Source: Rhineura floridana (Eukaryota > Chordata > Lepidosauria > Squamata > Rhineuridae). Taken from it: DNA of 64,000 nucleotides. The notes beneath the pieces were generated by a model. That model did no database searches and was not told where the DNA came from. It saw only the letters and a list, made by a program, of their open reading frames with translations. Positions 45,601 through 58,029 of this stretch are shown here, piece after piece. A program made the position numbers and the translations under genes. The stretch is taken from NCBI RefSeq assembly GCF_030035675.1, contig NC_084481.1:119005517-119069516 (forward strand). Reading direction: 5' to 3'. The number at the start of each line of letters is the position of its first letter. Within the stretch, counting starts at the first letter, position 1.

Positions 45601-47757
45601 GTATGTGATTCAAAACAAGAAAAGCCAACATCAGAGGTTTCAGGAGGCTGTATGGATGCCTGGTGGTCTAACCCTTTATATCCCACGGCCTAAGCACTGT
45701 GTTGCTGATATAGGTGAAACAAGATTTTCTATCCCAGCAGCTCATCCACTTTATCAAGGACTGTGTTTTCTATTCTACCTGCTGGCACTACATTAAACCT
45801 TAAATTAAAATACATGCCTGCTTTATCAAGCTTTTTTCTATTTCTCTGCCACCATTTATTTCAAACAGTTTTATTTACCTCTTACCCTTTTACAAATATA
45901 GTAGCTGGATATAGGCATGGGATAAAACAGTTCAGAGATTCTAATGTAGAAGTAAAACACAAATATAATTTATTAACGCTTATTAATGTAACAATATGTT
46001 TACTTGCAGGGTAGCTGTAAAATAAAACTATTATTAGGGTATGTAGTTTTAATATTGTTACTGTTGCTTTAAATAGATGTTGAGGGTGTTGCTGTTCCTT
46101 TAGATAGCTAAGTGCCTGCTCTAGTTAGCAAATTAACTTCCAACTCTCCTTCCACTTCTCCCAAGTACCTTTCCAGCTTTACCGAGGGCTTCACCAAAAA
46201 CCTCCACTGTTATCATCTTCCACTAGGTCCCAGCTCTCCCAAAGCATGCTGCTGGAGTATCCCACTCCTTTCTTGCAGACCTTCTTAGCTCTCACCTCAA
46301 GTGCTTTCAGCTTCTTAGGTTTCTTCAGCTGCCAGCCACTTGCTGCTGCTGCTTCAGGCTCTATCTCTCTCAACTTCCTTCAGCCCATCTTCCTGGCTCC
46401 CTTGCTGAAACTCCTCACAGTTCACCAAAGACTGACTGATCCTCAAACAGTGTTGGATCTTGTGATATTCCCTTTAGCCAGGACCCTCCAGTCAATCAGT
46501 TTATTTCTGATGGATTCCTAAACCTTCATTGGCCTATAATTATGGAGCAAAGAATTCTGAATGGGATGTCCATCAAATAACCAATCAGGAACTGACCACT
46601 TTTGTGTGCTACTGCTCTTACATAAAACAGAAGATGAAAGCCATCTTCTTAGCATCAGGAAGAAACTACAACAGTTTGTCACTTGGCCAGCTGCTAGCAA
46701 CCTTGTGTACTTTGTGTCTTCTCTCACACTAGCCAAGAGTAAAATGGGTTTTCTTCATACACTCAACTGTTTATAGTGTTTAAATCATTTAAACATTATT
46801 ACAGTAAAACTTCACAACAATATGGTTTATCCACAGCTGAATAAAACTCTTCACAAACATACCTTGTTTTATAACACTAGCTCTGTACTCTATGTATAAA
46901 AGGCAGCTCCAGAGTCCCATCTTACTTCAGCATGATGGAAAGATAGAATCCTAGGCAGAGCTATGCAGATTGTGTCTGACATAGTTCTCTATGGTCTCTA
47001 TAGCAAACAGGCTACAATCTGTGACAAAACTGAGCAGGCCAAAACCTACCCCTTACTCTAAACATGGATGTCACAAGGTCCAATGGTCAGATTTCGCACC
47101 TACTCCAATGATGTCTCCCCAGTACATACCTTCATTTAGTCCCAGGTAAGTGGATGGTTGCTGTTGACTCTTACGGAAAATAATTAAACAGTGCTCCTGG
47201 GACACTGCCATGGAGAGCAAAACCTGCCTTTTCCTTTACAATTGGTAGCCCAGTCCCCTCATGGTGGGGTGGGGAGGACAATGTATTGTGTAGAATGCAC
47301 AATTCCATATTTAATCCCCCTAGGTATCATTGCAGGTTTCATCTCAGTTTCTGTCTCCTACACATCACAATCATGGCTATTTTACTGGTCAAGAAATAAT
47401 ACAGATTATAAACTGTCATTGGTTTAGCAAATAGATTATCATACTTTGCAGGTTGTATCCAATGCTATCCTTCCATCCAAGGAAGGCTCTTTGATCCAGC
47501 AAAGGCTTCCAAGAACAGAAAAGGGAAGGGCCTTTCTATCTTTGCAAATTTTTCCTTCCCTCTACAGTCCCCAGTGCCCTCCCCTCCAGATTGTTCTTCA
47601 GAGGGTTAGGGGAGCCTGTAGAACACTAAAGAAGGTGATGCAGGGAACTGCCAGAGAAATGGGGAATTTGCAGAAATTGCCTCCCCCTTCCATTTAGTGG
47701 TAGCCAAAAAGACAAACTATTCTAAGATTAAATTATATTCTATGAAAACAATTCTAG
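42650..47757. other. Unassigned DNA, no host exon seen
   Basis: This AT-rich stretch holds scattered, unclassified repeats and no recognised exon. 44730-44850 resembles the arms of the intron 2 inverted repeat. 45470-45796 has a 108-codon open frame on + that matches nothing I know. I looked on the minus strand for PDE3B catalytic or C-terminal sequence and did not find it. Confidence 0.4.
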
Positions 47758-48306
47758 GTTGCATCAACAGAAGTATAGTGTCCAAATAATTAGAAGTAAT
47801 AGTACCACTCTATTCTGCTTTGGTCATATCTCCTGGAGTACTATGTCCAGTTTTGGACATCAATGTTTAAGATGGATGTTGGTAAAGTGGAATGTGTCCA
47901 TAGGAGGGCAACAAAAATGGTGAGGAGTCCAGAGACCAAACCCTATAAGGAAAGGTTGCAGTATGTTAAGCCTGGAGAAAAGATGACTAAGAAGTAATAT
48001 AGCTATCTTCAAATATTTGCAGAGCTGTCATGTAGGTGACGGAGCAAATTTGTTTTCTATCACTCCAGAGAGTGGGGCCCAAAGCAATGGGTTCCAATTA
48101 CAAGAAGGATTTAGGCTAAACATTAGGAGTAACTACCTGATGGTACAAGCTGTTAGTAGAATAGACTGCCTCACAAAGTGGTGGACTCTGTTATGGGTTT
48201 TTAAGCAGAAGCTGAATGATCACCTATTATAGATGTAATTTCCTGCATTGGTGGGGAGTTGGACTAGATGACCTGTGAGGTATCTTCCAACTCATATTTT
48301 ATGATT
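47758..48306 (+). mobile_element. Old CR1 LINE 3' end
   Basis: Decayed CR1 sequence is readable as in 'tcctggagtactatgtccag', 'aggagggcaacaaaaatgg' and 'aggaaaggttgcag', then the 3' region 'ggagttggactagatgacct' and a final 'tatcttccaactcatatttt'. Many stops and indels show great age. Confidence 0.75.
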
Positions 48307-49369
48307 GGTTTCCCTCCAAGGAAGTATCTGGAAGGAAGTATAAGTAGCTGTTATGGCACCAACAGGAATGTGTAGTAAGAATTTACACTGAAATGCTTAT
48401 CCTCAAGCAGTTTTCTTGTGCAAGCCTCATTCACTTCAGTGAGACTGATTATGCCTCTGCAGGATTTTGGTGTGAGTCACACTAGAAATTTACCTACTAT
48501 GTACCTAAGAATGAGTCATAATCAGTATGACAGAAACAAAAAATGTCAATTTTTTAATGTCAATATTTCAGATCTGCAACATATTCAAACTGGAGTAAAG
48601 TAGATTTACAAATAATTTATAAACTAACAGAAAGCTATTATCAAAATATATAAAGTTGTAAGGTGGCCATAAAAAGTGGTACAGTGACTATTCATTTAAC
48701 AAAAGGCGATGTAAATTCAGTAAGCCAATAGATATCAATGATATCAAGAGATTTTTTTGAAGCAAAAACTGAGGAGTTAGATTTAAATCTCACTCCAGGA
48801 AGATCTTGCAATCTCCATCCAGCTTTTCATGGGTGGCTTTGATCATCCATAATATATATGGATATTAATAGAATTAGATAGAACTGGTATCTGAACAAGA
48901 GTGTTATTTTCATTTTCACAGCCCAATTTTCTTGCTAATTGACATGTCCAGGCAAAAGTAATCAAAATGTTCTGAAGAACCCATGCTCTGTTGATGCGAA
49001 AGATGCACTACAGTACTGTGAAAAATAAGTAGATCCTCCTTGACAATGAATAATCTTCAACAAATTAATAAGCCTTTTATAGCAGGTCATCCAATTAACG
49101 CAGAAGCTTCTCCCACTGGATTTCTACACTGTAACTGCAAGTGTTCTTTGAAGTAATGTGGACCTCCCCGAACACTTTAATTTCCAGAGGAGGTGGTGTT
49201 CCCAGTACACCTTGAGCCATTGAAGATAAGGAAGTGGCCATAAGAAACAATCTTTTTAGTGGTGGTGGTTTTCCTTAGTGACCAGGGGACTCGCTGAGAT
49301 CCTACCCTGCGGCTTCTAGGAGATTGATAAAAACAGGTTTGATATATATTTTTTAAAAATCTTGATGAA

Positions 49370-49540
49370 TGATTTGGATGCTGCTTTTACTGGTTTTGAA
49401 TTTTAGTTTTTGCTCTTTATTTTTATCTATCTTCTTTGGGTGGTTTTATGTTTCAAAGAGTTCATGTGTGCTCTGAATGGTTTCTTCTGACTTTATGAGC
49501 CAGCAGATATTTTGATCTAAGATATAAAATAAACAAATAC
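49370..49540 (+). mobile_element. Old L2 3' end
   Basis: T-rich 3' sequence with 'ttgatgaatgatttgg' and a terminal 'aaaataaacaaatac' resembles the L2 tails at 28560 and 42480, strongly diverged. Confidence 0.35.
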
Positions 49541-49593
49541 TGCAAAATAATTGAGGAAGTATGCAGAATAAAATGTACAAAAAAGGACCTTCA

Positions 49594-49753
49594 CTCCATA
49601 TGATGCTGTGTTATGACAAGTCGGACTGTTGGTTCATTTAGCCCAATGTTGTCTATTCTGATGGGCAGCAGCATTCCAAGACAGGAGCCTTTCACAGGAG
49701 ATGCTGGGAATGGACAGAAAGCAGGTACTCTACCACCAAGCTATGGTTCATCC
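49594..49753 (-). mobile_element. Degraded tRNA-Ala-like SINE, antisense
   Basis: It contains 'gtcggactgttggttcattt', 'cccaatgttgtctattctg', 'tttcacaggagatgctggga' and 'gcaggtactctaccacca', in the same order as the better copies. Confidence 0.6.
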
Positions 49754-50357
49754 CTGTGGTCTAGGACCAGAGGTTTGCCAACGCTATGATGGCTTCAGAT
49801 ACTCATGGGCATGCCCCAAAGCAATGAACTCTAGGAACAGCTGAGGTAGACATAGGAAAGAGAGAACACAAAAGTTGGAAGTAGGGTGAGGAGCACATTG
49901 GTTTTTTTACCATTCAGACTGTAACTTTCCAAAGACCTTAGCCTGAGCATGAGCTTTCAACAAAACAACTAGGAAATGTTACTAAGGAAGTAGTTTCATT
50001 CCTCGTTATAGAAGGTCAACAGAGGGAAGGGTGTGTGTTTCAGGACAGTGCAGCCACTACAGGAAGAGTCTCTGAAGCTTCTGGAAGTGAGCAGGAGCAG
50101 ACTTTGTTTTCCCACCACCCCTTCCTGGTCCTCTGTTTATGCTGAGATTTCTAGTGGGGGAGAGGAAGAGGGGAAACCTATTCAATTCTAGAGAAATTCA
50201 TATTTTTGGAAATATGTGAACCAAAATGCATCTATTCTTCAAAATTTGCACTTCCCTGAAGGTTACAATGCAATTCTCCAGCCAAATAATGTGTAAAAAA
50301 GAGGCATATATTAGTGAAAACAACATACAAAAATGCATTATATGAGGAAAAATTGCT

Positions 50358-50379
50358 TGCAATATATATATATATATAC
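50358..50379. repeat. (TA)n microsatellite
   Basis: About nine TA units. Confidence 0.8.
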
Positions 50380-50508
50380 TAGGAGAAATGCACACTAAAA
50401 TACTGATACATTTTCATGATGATATTTTAAAATGTAGAGAACTGAACTTAAGATTTGAAAAATAAGAAACGGAGAGAAACCAAAATAGGCCAATTTGTCT
50501 ATCCCAGG

Positions 50509-50640
50509 GGTCACCAATCTTTCTTCACCAGCAGAACAATTTCAAGTTTTGAAAGAGTGCTAGGAGCACCAATCACAAAATGGCTGTCATGGAGGTGTGG
50601 CATAATACAAAATTAGAGTAGTCATGGTGAAGCTTTCCCC
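50509..50640. repeat. hAT-like repeat end
   Basis: It begins CAGGGGTCACCAATC, a terminus typical of hAT-type repeats. A matching right end was not located, so only one end is supported. Confidence 0.4.
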
Positions 50641-50764
50641 ATAATTGTATATCTATACTAGAAAAGGCTTGATATGTTGAACTTTGTAGAATTTCTGCCT
50701 CCCATGCAGCTGTTAAAGGTTTTCCCCCAATCCCAATCCTAAACCAAAGCCTAGGCTGCCATCC

Positions 50765-50840
50765 TGTACCCTCTTACCTGGAAGTAACCCCCCATTAAAC
50801 ACAGAGACTTACTCCTGAGTAGTCATGTACAGCATTCTAC
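50765..50840. repeat. Short palindromic repeat (AGTAAGTC family)
   Basis: 'Cttacctggaagtaacccc' and 'acttactcctgagtag' form the two halves. Confidence 0.5.
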
Positions 50841-51361
50841 TGTAATTTAACTATACAATGAATTCTTAATGAGTCCCTGGTCTTTAGCTCCTACAAAGCA
50901 TGAGATATGCCTAACTCTCTTTGCAAAGTTTTCCCATTTGCCTTTGGGGAAGAGGGGGATACTTTAACATTCATCAACACATATTGTATAGTAATATTTG
51001 CAGACAATAATTTCTAGGGACTACCTGATCTCTGGTGAACCCAGTACAAGAAAGATGCATCCTGGTTGCTACAAACTATGGAGATTCTGAGGACTAGAAA
51101 AAAAGACAAGCAGGAAAAGTGCACTAAAAGGGAGGAGAAAACAGCAGCTCTTTTGGACATCAGGGATTCCTACTGCCTGGTGTCCAAACAACTCACCAAT
51201 CACAGCTTTGAATCCACTCATTGGCTAATAACACTGGCAGGCAGGAGCAGCCAGACTGGCTCATTTCACAGAAATGGCTTAGAAGGGAATCTGCACATTT
51301 TGCTCCATAACCTTGCTTCTAGGAGGGCTAGAGACCTTTCAAAAAAAACCACTTAGATTCT

Positions 51362-53286
51362 GGGCTACCTCCTGGGGGTGCCACTGAAGGCCTTGGATGA
51401 TAAGGGAGTCAAAGGTGTACTAAAGAACGATAAGGAGATTGCAGAGAAGATAAATGAATTCTTTGCATCTGTCTTCACAGTGGAAGATATAGGGCAGATC
51501 CCTGAACCTGAACTAACATTTGCAGGAAGGGATTCTGAGGAACTGAGACAAATAGTGGTAACGAGAGAGGAAGTTCTAAGCTTAATGGACAATATAAAAA
51601 CTGACAAATCACCGGGCCCGGATGGCATCCACCCGAGAGTTGTCAAAGAACTCAAATGTGAAATTGCTGATCTGCTAACTAAAATATGTAACTTGTCCCT
51701 TGGGTCCTCCTCTGTGCCTGAGGACTGGAAAGTGGCAAATGTAACGCCAATCTTCAAAAAGGGATCCAGAGGGGATCCTGGAAATTACAGGCCAGTTAGC
51801 TTAACTTCTGTCCCTGGAAAACTGGTAGAAAGTATGATTAAAGCTAGATTAACTAAGCACATAGAAGAACAAGCCTTGCTGAAGCAGAGCCAGCATGGCT
51901 TCTGCAAGGGAAAGTCCTGTCTCAGTAACCTATTAGAATTCTTTGAGAGTGTCAACAAGCATATAGATAGAGGTGATCCAGTGGACATAGTGTACTTAGA
52001 CTTTCAAAAAGCGTTTGACAAGGTACCTCACCAAAGACTTCTGAGGAAGCTTAGCAGTCATGGAATAAGAGGAGAGGTCCTCTTGTGGATAAGAAATTGG
52101 TTAAGAAGCAGAAAGCAGAGAGTAGGAATAAATGGACAGTTCTCTCAATGGAGGGCTGTAGAAAGTGGAGTCCCTCAAGGATCGGTATTGGGACCTGTAC
52201 TTTTCAACTTGTTCATTAATGACCTAGAATTAGGAGTGAGCAGTGAAGTGGCCAAGTTTGCTGATGACACTAAATTGTTCAGGGTTGTTAAAACAAAAAG
52301 GGATTGCGAAGAGCTCCAAAAAGACCTCTCCAAACTGAGTGAATGGGCAGAAAAATGGCAAATGCAATTCAATATAAACAAGTGTAAAATTATGCATATT
52401 GGAGCAAAAAATCTGAATTTCACATATACGCTCATGGGGTCTGAACTGGCGGTGACCGACCAGGAGAGAGACCTCGGGGTTGTAGTGGACAGCACGATGA
52501 AAATGTCGACCCAGTGTGCGGCAGCTGTGAAAAAGGCAAATTCCATGCTAGCGATAATTAGGAAAGGTATTGAAAATAAAACAGCCGATATCATAATGCC
52601 GTTGTATAAATCTATGGTGCGGCCGCATTTGGAATACTGTGTACAGTTCTGGTCGCCTCATCTCAAAAAGGATATTATAGAGTTGGAAAAGGTTCAGAAG
52701 AGGGCAACCAGAATGATCAAGGGGATGGAGCGACTCCCTTACGAGGAAAGGTTGCAGCATTTGGGGCTTTTTAGTTTAGAGAAAAGGCGGGTCAGAGGAG
52801 ACATGATAGAAGTGTATAAAATTATGCATGGCATTGAGAAAGTGGATAGAGAAAAGTTCTTCTCCCTCTCTCATAATACTAGAACTCGTGGACATTCAAA
52901 GAAGCTGAATGTTGGAAGATTCAGGACAGACAAAAGGAAGTACTTCTTTACTCAGCGCATAGTTAAACTATGGAATTTGCTCCCACAAGATGCAGTAATG
53001 GCCACCAGCTTGGATGGCTTTAAAAGAAGATTAGACAAATTCATGGAGGACAGGGCTATCAATGGCTACTAGCCATGATGGCTGTGCTGTGCCACCCTAG
53101 TCAGAGGCAGCATGCTTCTGAAAACCAGTTGCCGGAAGCCTCAGGAGGGGAGAGTGTTCTTGCACTCGGGTCCTGCTTGTGGGCTTCCCCCAGGCACCTG
53201 GTTGGCCACTGTGAGAACAGGATGCTGGACTAGATGGGCCACTGGCCTGATCCAGCAGGCTCTTCTTATGTTCTTATGTTCTTATG
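51362..53286 (+). mobile_element. Young CR1 LINE, 5'-truncated, 564-codon open frame
   Basis: The frame 51378-53072 is uninterrupted. It shows the linker INEFFASVFT and the reverse transcriptase with SPGPDGIHPRVVKEL, WKVANVTPIFKKGS, NYRPVSLTS, YLDFQKAFDKVPH and GVPQGSVLGPVLFNLFIND. The catalytic block here reads KFADDTKLF. The C-terminal tail runs MHGIEKVDREKFFSL to LDGFKRRLDKFMEDRAINGY. The 3' region ends in an octamer array (TTCTTATG) at 53262-53286, as in CR1 generally. The endonuclease half is missing, so the copy is dead by truncation only. Near identity to the antisense copy at 19441-20413 shows both are recent. Confidence 0.95.
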
Positions 53287-54656
53287 GTAGCTGTCAGAAA
53301 TTCCTGCAGTACATTGTTAATTCTCATGTGAGAGATCTCCAGTGAGGATGGGCACAGTATTAGAAGAGAATAACATATTTTGAATGCTGTGCATGTAAAT
53401 AAATAGGGCTAAGTGTTGCATGTGTTTGTATACACATGTAGATAAAAATATTTTCATCAAAATTCCATGGATGACTATCTGTTAATTCTATTTCTGTTTA
53501 CTTCCTTAACCTTCTAAGAAGCCATCTATGGGCATATCATCACTTTTATTAAGGAGATCAGAACAGCTGAGCAGGGAGGGGGGGAACCTTGCTTGACAGA
53601 CAAAGTTCTATTTCCTTCAAACTGAAGCGTGTGGTTTTCCTGTCCACAAAATAAAAGACAAAGCAACCTGGTGACTCTAATTTTGACATTTTTGTACAAT
53701 TCACATGGATTCTTCTATTGCAAGACATACTTTGGGATCCACCTTGTGTTTTGATAATGAAGCAGAGTCAATGTTCTTCCTGATCTCATCTAGCACAGTG
53801 AGTGATTCTAAGGATAGTGCTGATCAGCAGGGATGAGTCAAGAGTCTGAGTCATTCTGTCTCTTGGCAGAATCCCTAGAACACAGGGAAATCACAAGGTG
53901 AGTGGTAGGGGGACTTTCTAAAACATATGCTGTGGAACTGTGGGTTTTTTTAACTTATTGGTCTTGTCAGTTCTCATATTTACTCCTACTTAAATGCAAA
54001 ATTATTCTCTCTAGTGTTTTTTTTTCTTGAGAATGATTAGGCAGAGCCAAACCTTGCCTGTGAAATATCTGAATTTGAAATTGATGTACCCTGTTAACAA
54101 AGCACATGACATGCTTAAATTGTTACTTAGTAAAGGATGCAGATAGGAATGGTTCTTACCCATTCAATTCAATTTATTGTATTTTAATTTAATTTTGTCC
54201 TATATGTTTTCTAGATAGTTAAAAGAGTCAAGGAACAAATACCCTTTTTTACTAGCAGATAATCAAAAATGATTGCATACCTTGGACCCACTACACATTG
54301 CAACCAGACTGCCATATTTAAATAGGTCTGGAACCAAACGCTCAAGAATGAATGTGGACATAGGTGAGCAACAACTAACATTATTACTGTCCAGAAACAC
54401 AACTGAGTAGCATAATTGTAGTTAGGGAGTCATGAATACAATTTTCCAACTGTTGGGCACAATAAAAAACACTGCACATTCTGTAAGAACTCTCCAATCC
54501 ATATGCCACTGCTTTGGGGGCATCATGCTAACATGTCCACAGATAGAAATTTGGGGGAAGTAAATGAAATACCAAAAAATGAAATTAACTACAATATAAA
54601 TTCCATTGTCATTTAAAAAAGGAAATAATTAATATGTCTAATCAGTTTAAATCGTT
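53287..54656. other. Unassigned non-coding DNA
   Basis: No gene or classifiable repeat was recognised in this AT-rich stretch. Confidence 0.4.
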
Positions 54657-55012
54657 TGGGTGGAATCCAATTCATGCCCTTGTGCTTACAGAACAGTTTT
54701 GATCCAGCAGAGGTGCTGGCTAACAGAACAGTGATACCACCACACTCCTGAAGAGATATATCCAAGTTCTTCTTGTGCTATAAAAGGGGAACAGAACAAG
54801 AAGATTTTTTTTCTAGGTCTCCCTTTCCCCTCCTTTCCACCTCCCACCCTGTTTGGGGCAGATCCTTGGCTCTCTGGAAATAATTTTCAGAGGGCACTAG
54901 GGCTGCAGAGGGGGAATCATCAAACAATCCCCTCTTCCATTAGCAGATGCATCTGCTGATCCGTATCTCTTCCTGTGAGCACAAGGGCACTAAATAGATT
55001 ACACCCACAAGT
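54657..55012. mobile_element. MITE with about 30-bp terminal inverted repeats
   Basis: The left end (gggtggaatcca ... tgcccttgtgct, 54657-54686) is mirrored by the right end (agcacaagggcac ... attacaccca, 54979-55010). The interior is non-coding with a pyrimidine-rich run at 54815-54850. Similar 'tggatccag' or 'ttgtatccaatgc' starts near 36400 and 47450 may be relatives. The superfamily is not determined. Confidence 0.55.
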
Positions 55013-56080
55013 TGTTCTGCTTACACACCATATACCAGGTTTTTAAATTTTGCATGACGTATCCAAAGACTTAAAGCCATTCAGAAAAAAGGGCACATTA
55101 AGATTTTTCTAATTACTAGCAGCAGTACTAATTTTTGGTTCAGTGGTAGTGAACTTCTAGTGCAGAAGGCTAATAAGGACTGGCAGGGGTCCTCATAAAG
55201 CCTGCAAGATTGTTTTCTCCAAACCACACCCACCTGCCCAACACCGGACATATGTTGGGACTGCTCTCAGCCCTAATCCACTGATGGACACTGATCTCTT
55301 TGAAGGTGCAGCTATCAGCTCCAGTCAGCTGACTGGTGCTGGCCACTGCCTTCAAAGGAACTCACTTGCAGTGCTGATCAGGTGATGGCCACAGAGAGGG
55401 AGCCCTTTTGAAATCTGTTTGCAGGCGCCGCATGGATTCAAACTGTGCCTTGCAAATGGACATTTTTCCTCTGCCGTTCTAACCTGTGAGGGAAAAGATC
55501 GGTATTAACATTTTCCCAGCATAAAGAAAATTCTAGGCAAGGCATTTGTCTTTAAAACTGACACTGCCTACTGAAGAATTTTGTTGGTTCAAGGTAAGTA
55601 AAGTCAAATAAGTCTTCAATACTGAATAATATATACCCAAGTATTTTTCAGGGCTTTGAAATCATGCAACATTATAGTAACTAGAAATTAGATTTTTAGT
55701 CTATTCCTTAATGTGGATATATCCAGACTGTCCATCTTCTTGATGTATGGTATACATTGTGGCCGGAGCATATGCCTTACTCTCAAGTATGATACTTACT
55801 TTAGAATCAGTTGATGACATCATTACCTTGTATGTATAGTGGCTTATTTTAGAAACAGAGGACTCTTCTTCCTATTCTAGGACCTGATTAGAATTTTAAC
55901 AGTTTCTATGTAGATGGAGAAAAGAAATGCAGAGGGAGTGACCTTGTTTGGTTCCTTGATGGAAATACAGTATTTCTGAATGCTGATCATTAAGCCACTC
56001 ATGCTTTTTAAAATAAAATAAAATAAAATACAAGGCTTCAATACAAATTAAAAACTTATTCACACACACACACACAAATT
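55013..56080. other. Unassigned non-coding DNA with simple repeats
   Basis: An AAAAT pentamer run lies at 56008-56031 and a short (AC)n run at 56061-56076. No gene was recognised. Confidence 0.45.
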
Positions 56081-56280
56081 AAGTAAGAAGAGCCCTGCTG
56101 CATCAGAGCGAAGGCATATCTAGTACAGCATGCTGTTTCTGACAGTGGACCACCAATGGCCTATGGGAAGTCCAAAAGCAGAACATAAAGACAAGTGCTG
56201 TCTTTCTCCTATCAAAAGGCATAGAGAAGCATGGAAGTAGTATACAGCCATCATGACTCATAATCTTTGACAGTGTGAAA
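56081..56280 (-). mobile_element. Old CR1 3' end, antisense
   Basis: 'Aagaagagccctgctgcatc', 'gtacagcatgctgtttctga' and 'gtatacagccatcatgactc' match the reversed CR1 3' region at 19448-19660 with many changes. Confidence 0.75.
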
Positions 56281-57990
56281 TAAAGTGCTAACTAAAATAA
56301 AAATAAGCAAAATAAAAATCCGCATTCGAGAGGTTCATCAGAACTCTTGCCCCTTATTTTGCCTACATATATTGATTATAGTTAAAAGCCCTTCTTGTAA
56401 CAAATGTCAAGATATAAAATCTGTTTGAGTATAGTGCATACATTTGCTTATTACTCTAATGAAACTTTTTGCAAGAGCGGCAGAAAAGTTATTGGAAACC
56501 TAATTCAAAATAGAAATCAGTCAGCACAAAGTAATCTTATATATCGAAGTAATGTTAGTATCATTCAGTTAATTGTAAAGTTTTAAAAGGCCATCAGCAT
56601 TTAGTAAGGAAATGTGTCAGTGGGATTACAGATTAAAATCTGAAAATGTCATGTCAAATTCTGTAAGGAGACCATCTGAACCATTTTGCTCACTTTCTGC
56701 TTTTGGGTAACCTGTTATTGCACATATATAGGGCCATTTAATAACAATGCATCTTCCTGAGTGACATTAGAAATACATAATATTCTAATGTCTCAAAAGC
56801 TTTTTCCAAATTGTGCAGGACAAACCTTTTCAGTCTCAGAAGTAGGTCACATTATATTTCCAGAAGAAAGGGCCACTGGGAAGCATGCCAGGGTGGATGC
56901 TGTTGCTTGAAGGCCCATATATTTCTGTGGCCCCCTTCCTGAGGAAATGGTGCATTGGGGAATGGATGCTTGGACACTCCTGGTTGGAATTCAAACTGTG
57001 GCTCTCCCCCCTTCATTTTGGCCCTGCATGGACAAGGCACCTTGACCATGCTGCTGTCAACTCCTAATCTTTGCCCACCCTTGGAGCTGGCAAGGATTGC
57101 CACACAACCACCAGTGTGATCTCCCACCCACCTCTGCTGCTTGTCACACTTGCACTAGACTGGCCACGGTGAGTGTCATGAGCAGAATTGTCAGTTACTA
57201 TATAAAATGTATTGATTTAGTTGTAGCACAATTATTGCACAGTCCCCATGACAATGCTTAATTGGGCCCACAAACTTCTCGATGAAAGAGAAGGTACTAT
57301 GTTTAGTTTGAAAAGTATTGTATTAATTTATTAGGTGTTGCACTGACACATTAGGATAATAATATAAGTAGATTAAGAATGACAGGATCATGATAAGAAT
57401 ATTAACTAGGCCTCGACATTTCTTGATTAAACAAGTAAAATAATTATTGCACTTGGATCCAGCCCAAAAGGTATTGCATAGTACATTAGCATAAATAATA
57501 AACAGACCAAATCCTAAGTGTTCTGTTCTCTTTGTGTGTGTGTGGTTTTGTTTTTATCTGATGTAAAAATCATAAAGATTCATGAGGATCTGTTCCTTGG
57601 GACAGTGCTTTTGTGGTGCTGGCAAGCACTGATCTGTGATTTTAACTGTGCAATTTGCCAATGTATGCTGTAATGTGACACTGCAATTTTTGAGGACCCT
57701 CTAAAATAATGTACATTCAAGAGGGTCGGTTTTAATTCTTCTGGATCCAACTGTTCCCCAGACTCCATGGAAAAGGGAAGAATGTGTGTACATGCCTTCT
57801 CTCTGTCTGTTGGTGGTAGGAAAGGGTGATGTGGGGGGAGAGGGGAGAAGTGTCCTGAAGGGTTGGTGTTCATGGCACTTCCTTAAAATTCATAATGTGC
57901 CCATGAGCCCAAAAAGATGGTTGGTCCCTTCACATCCAAGGGTAATTAATGAATGCCTGTTTCCATTCCCCCCCCAAACATATACCCTTG
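56281..57990. other. Unassigned non-coding DNA
   Basis: No exon or classifiable repeat was recognised. The segment near 56860-57170 is locally GC-richer and may be an unclassified repeat. Confidence 0.35.
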
Positions 57991-58029
57991 ATAATTTTTG
58001 ACCCCTAATTAACTTGCTTTTAAAAAAAA

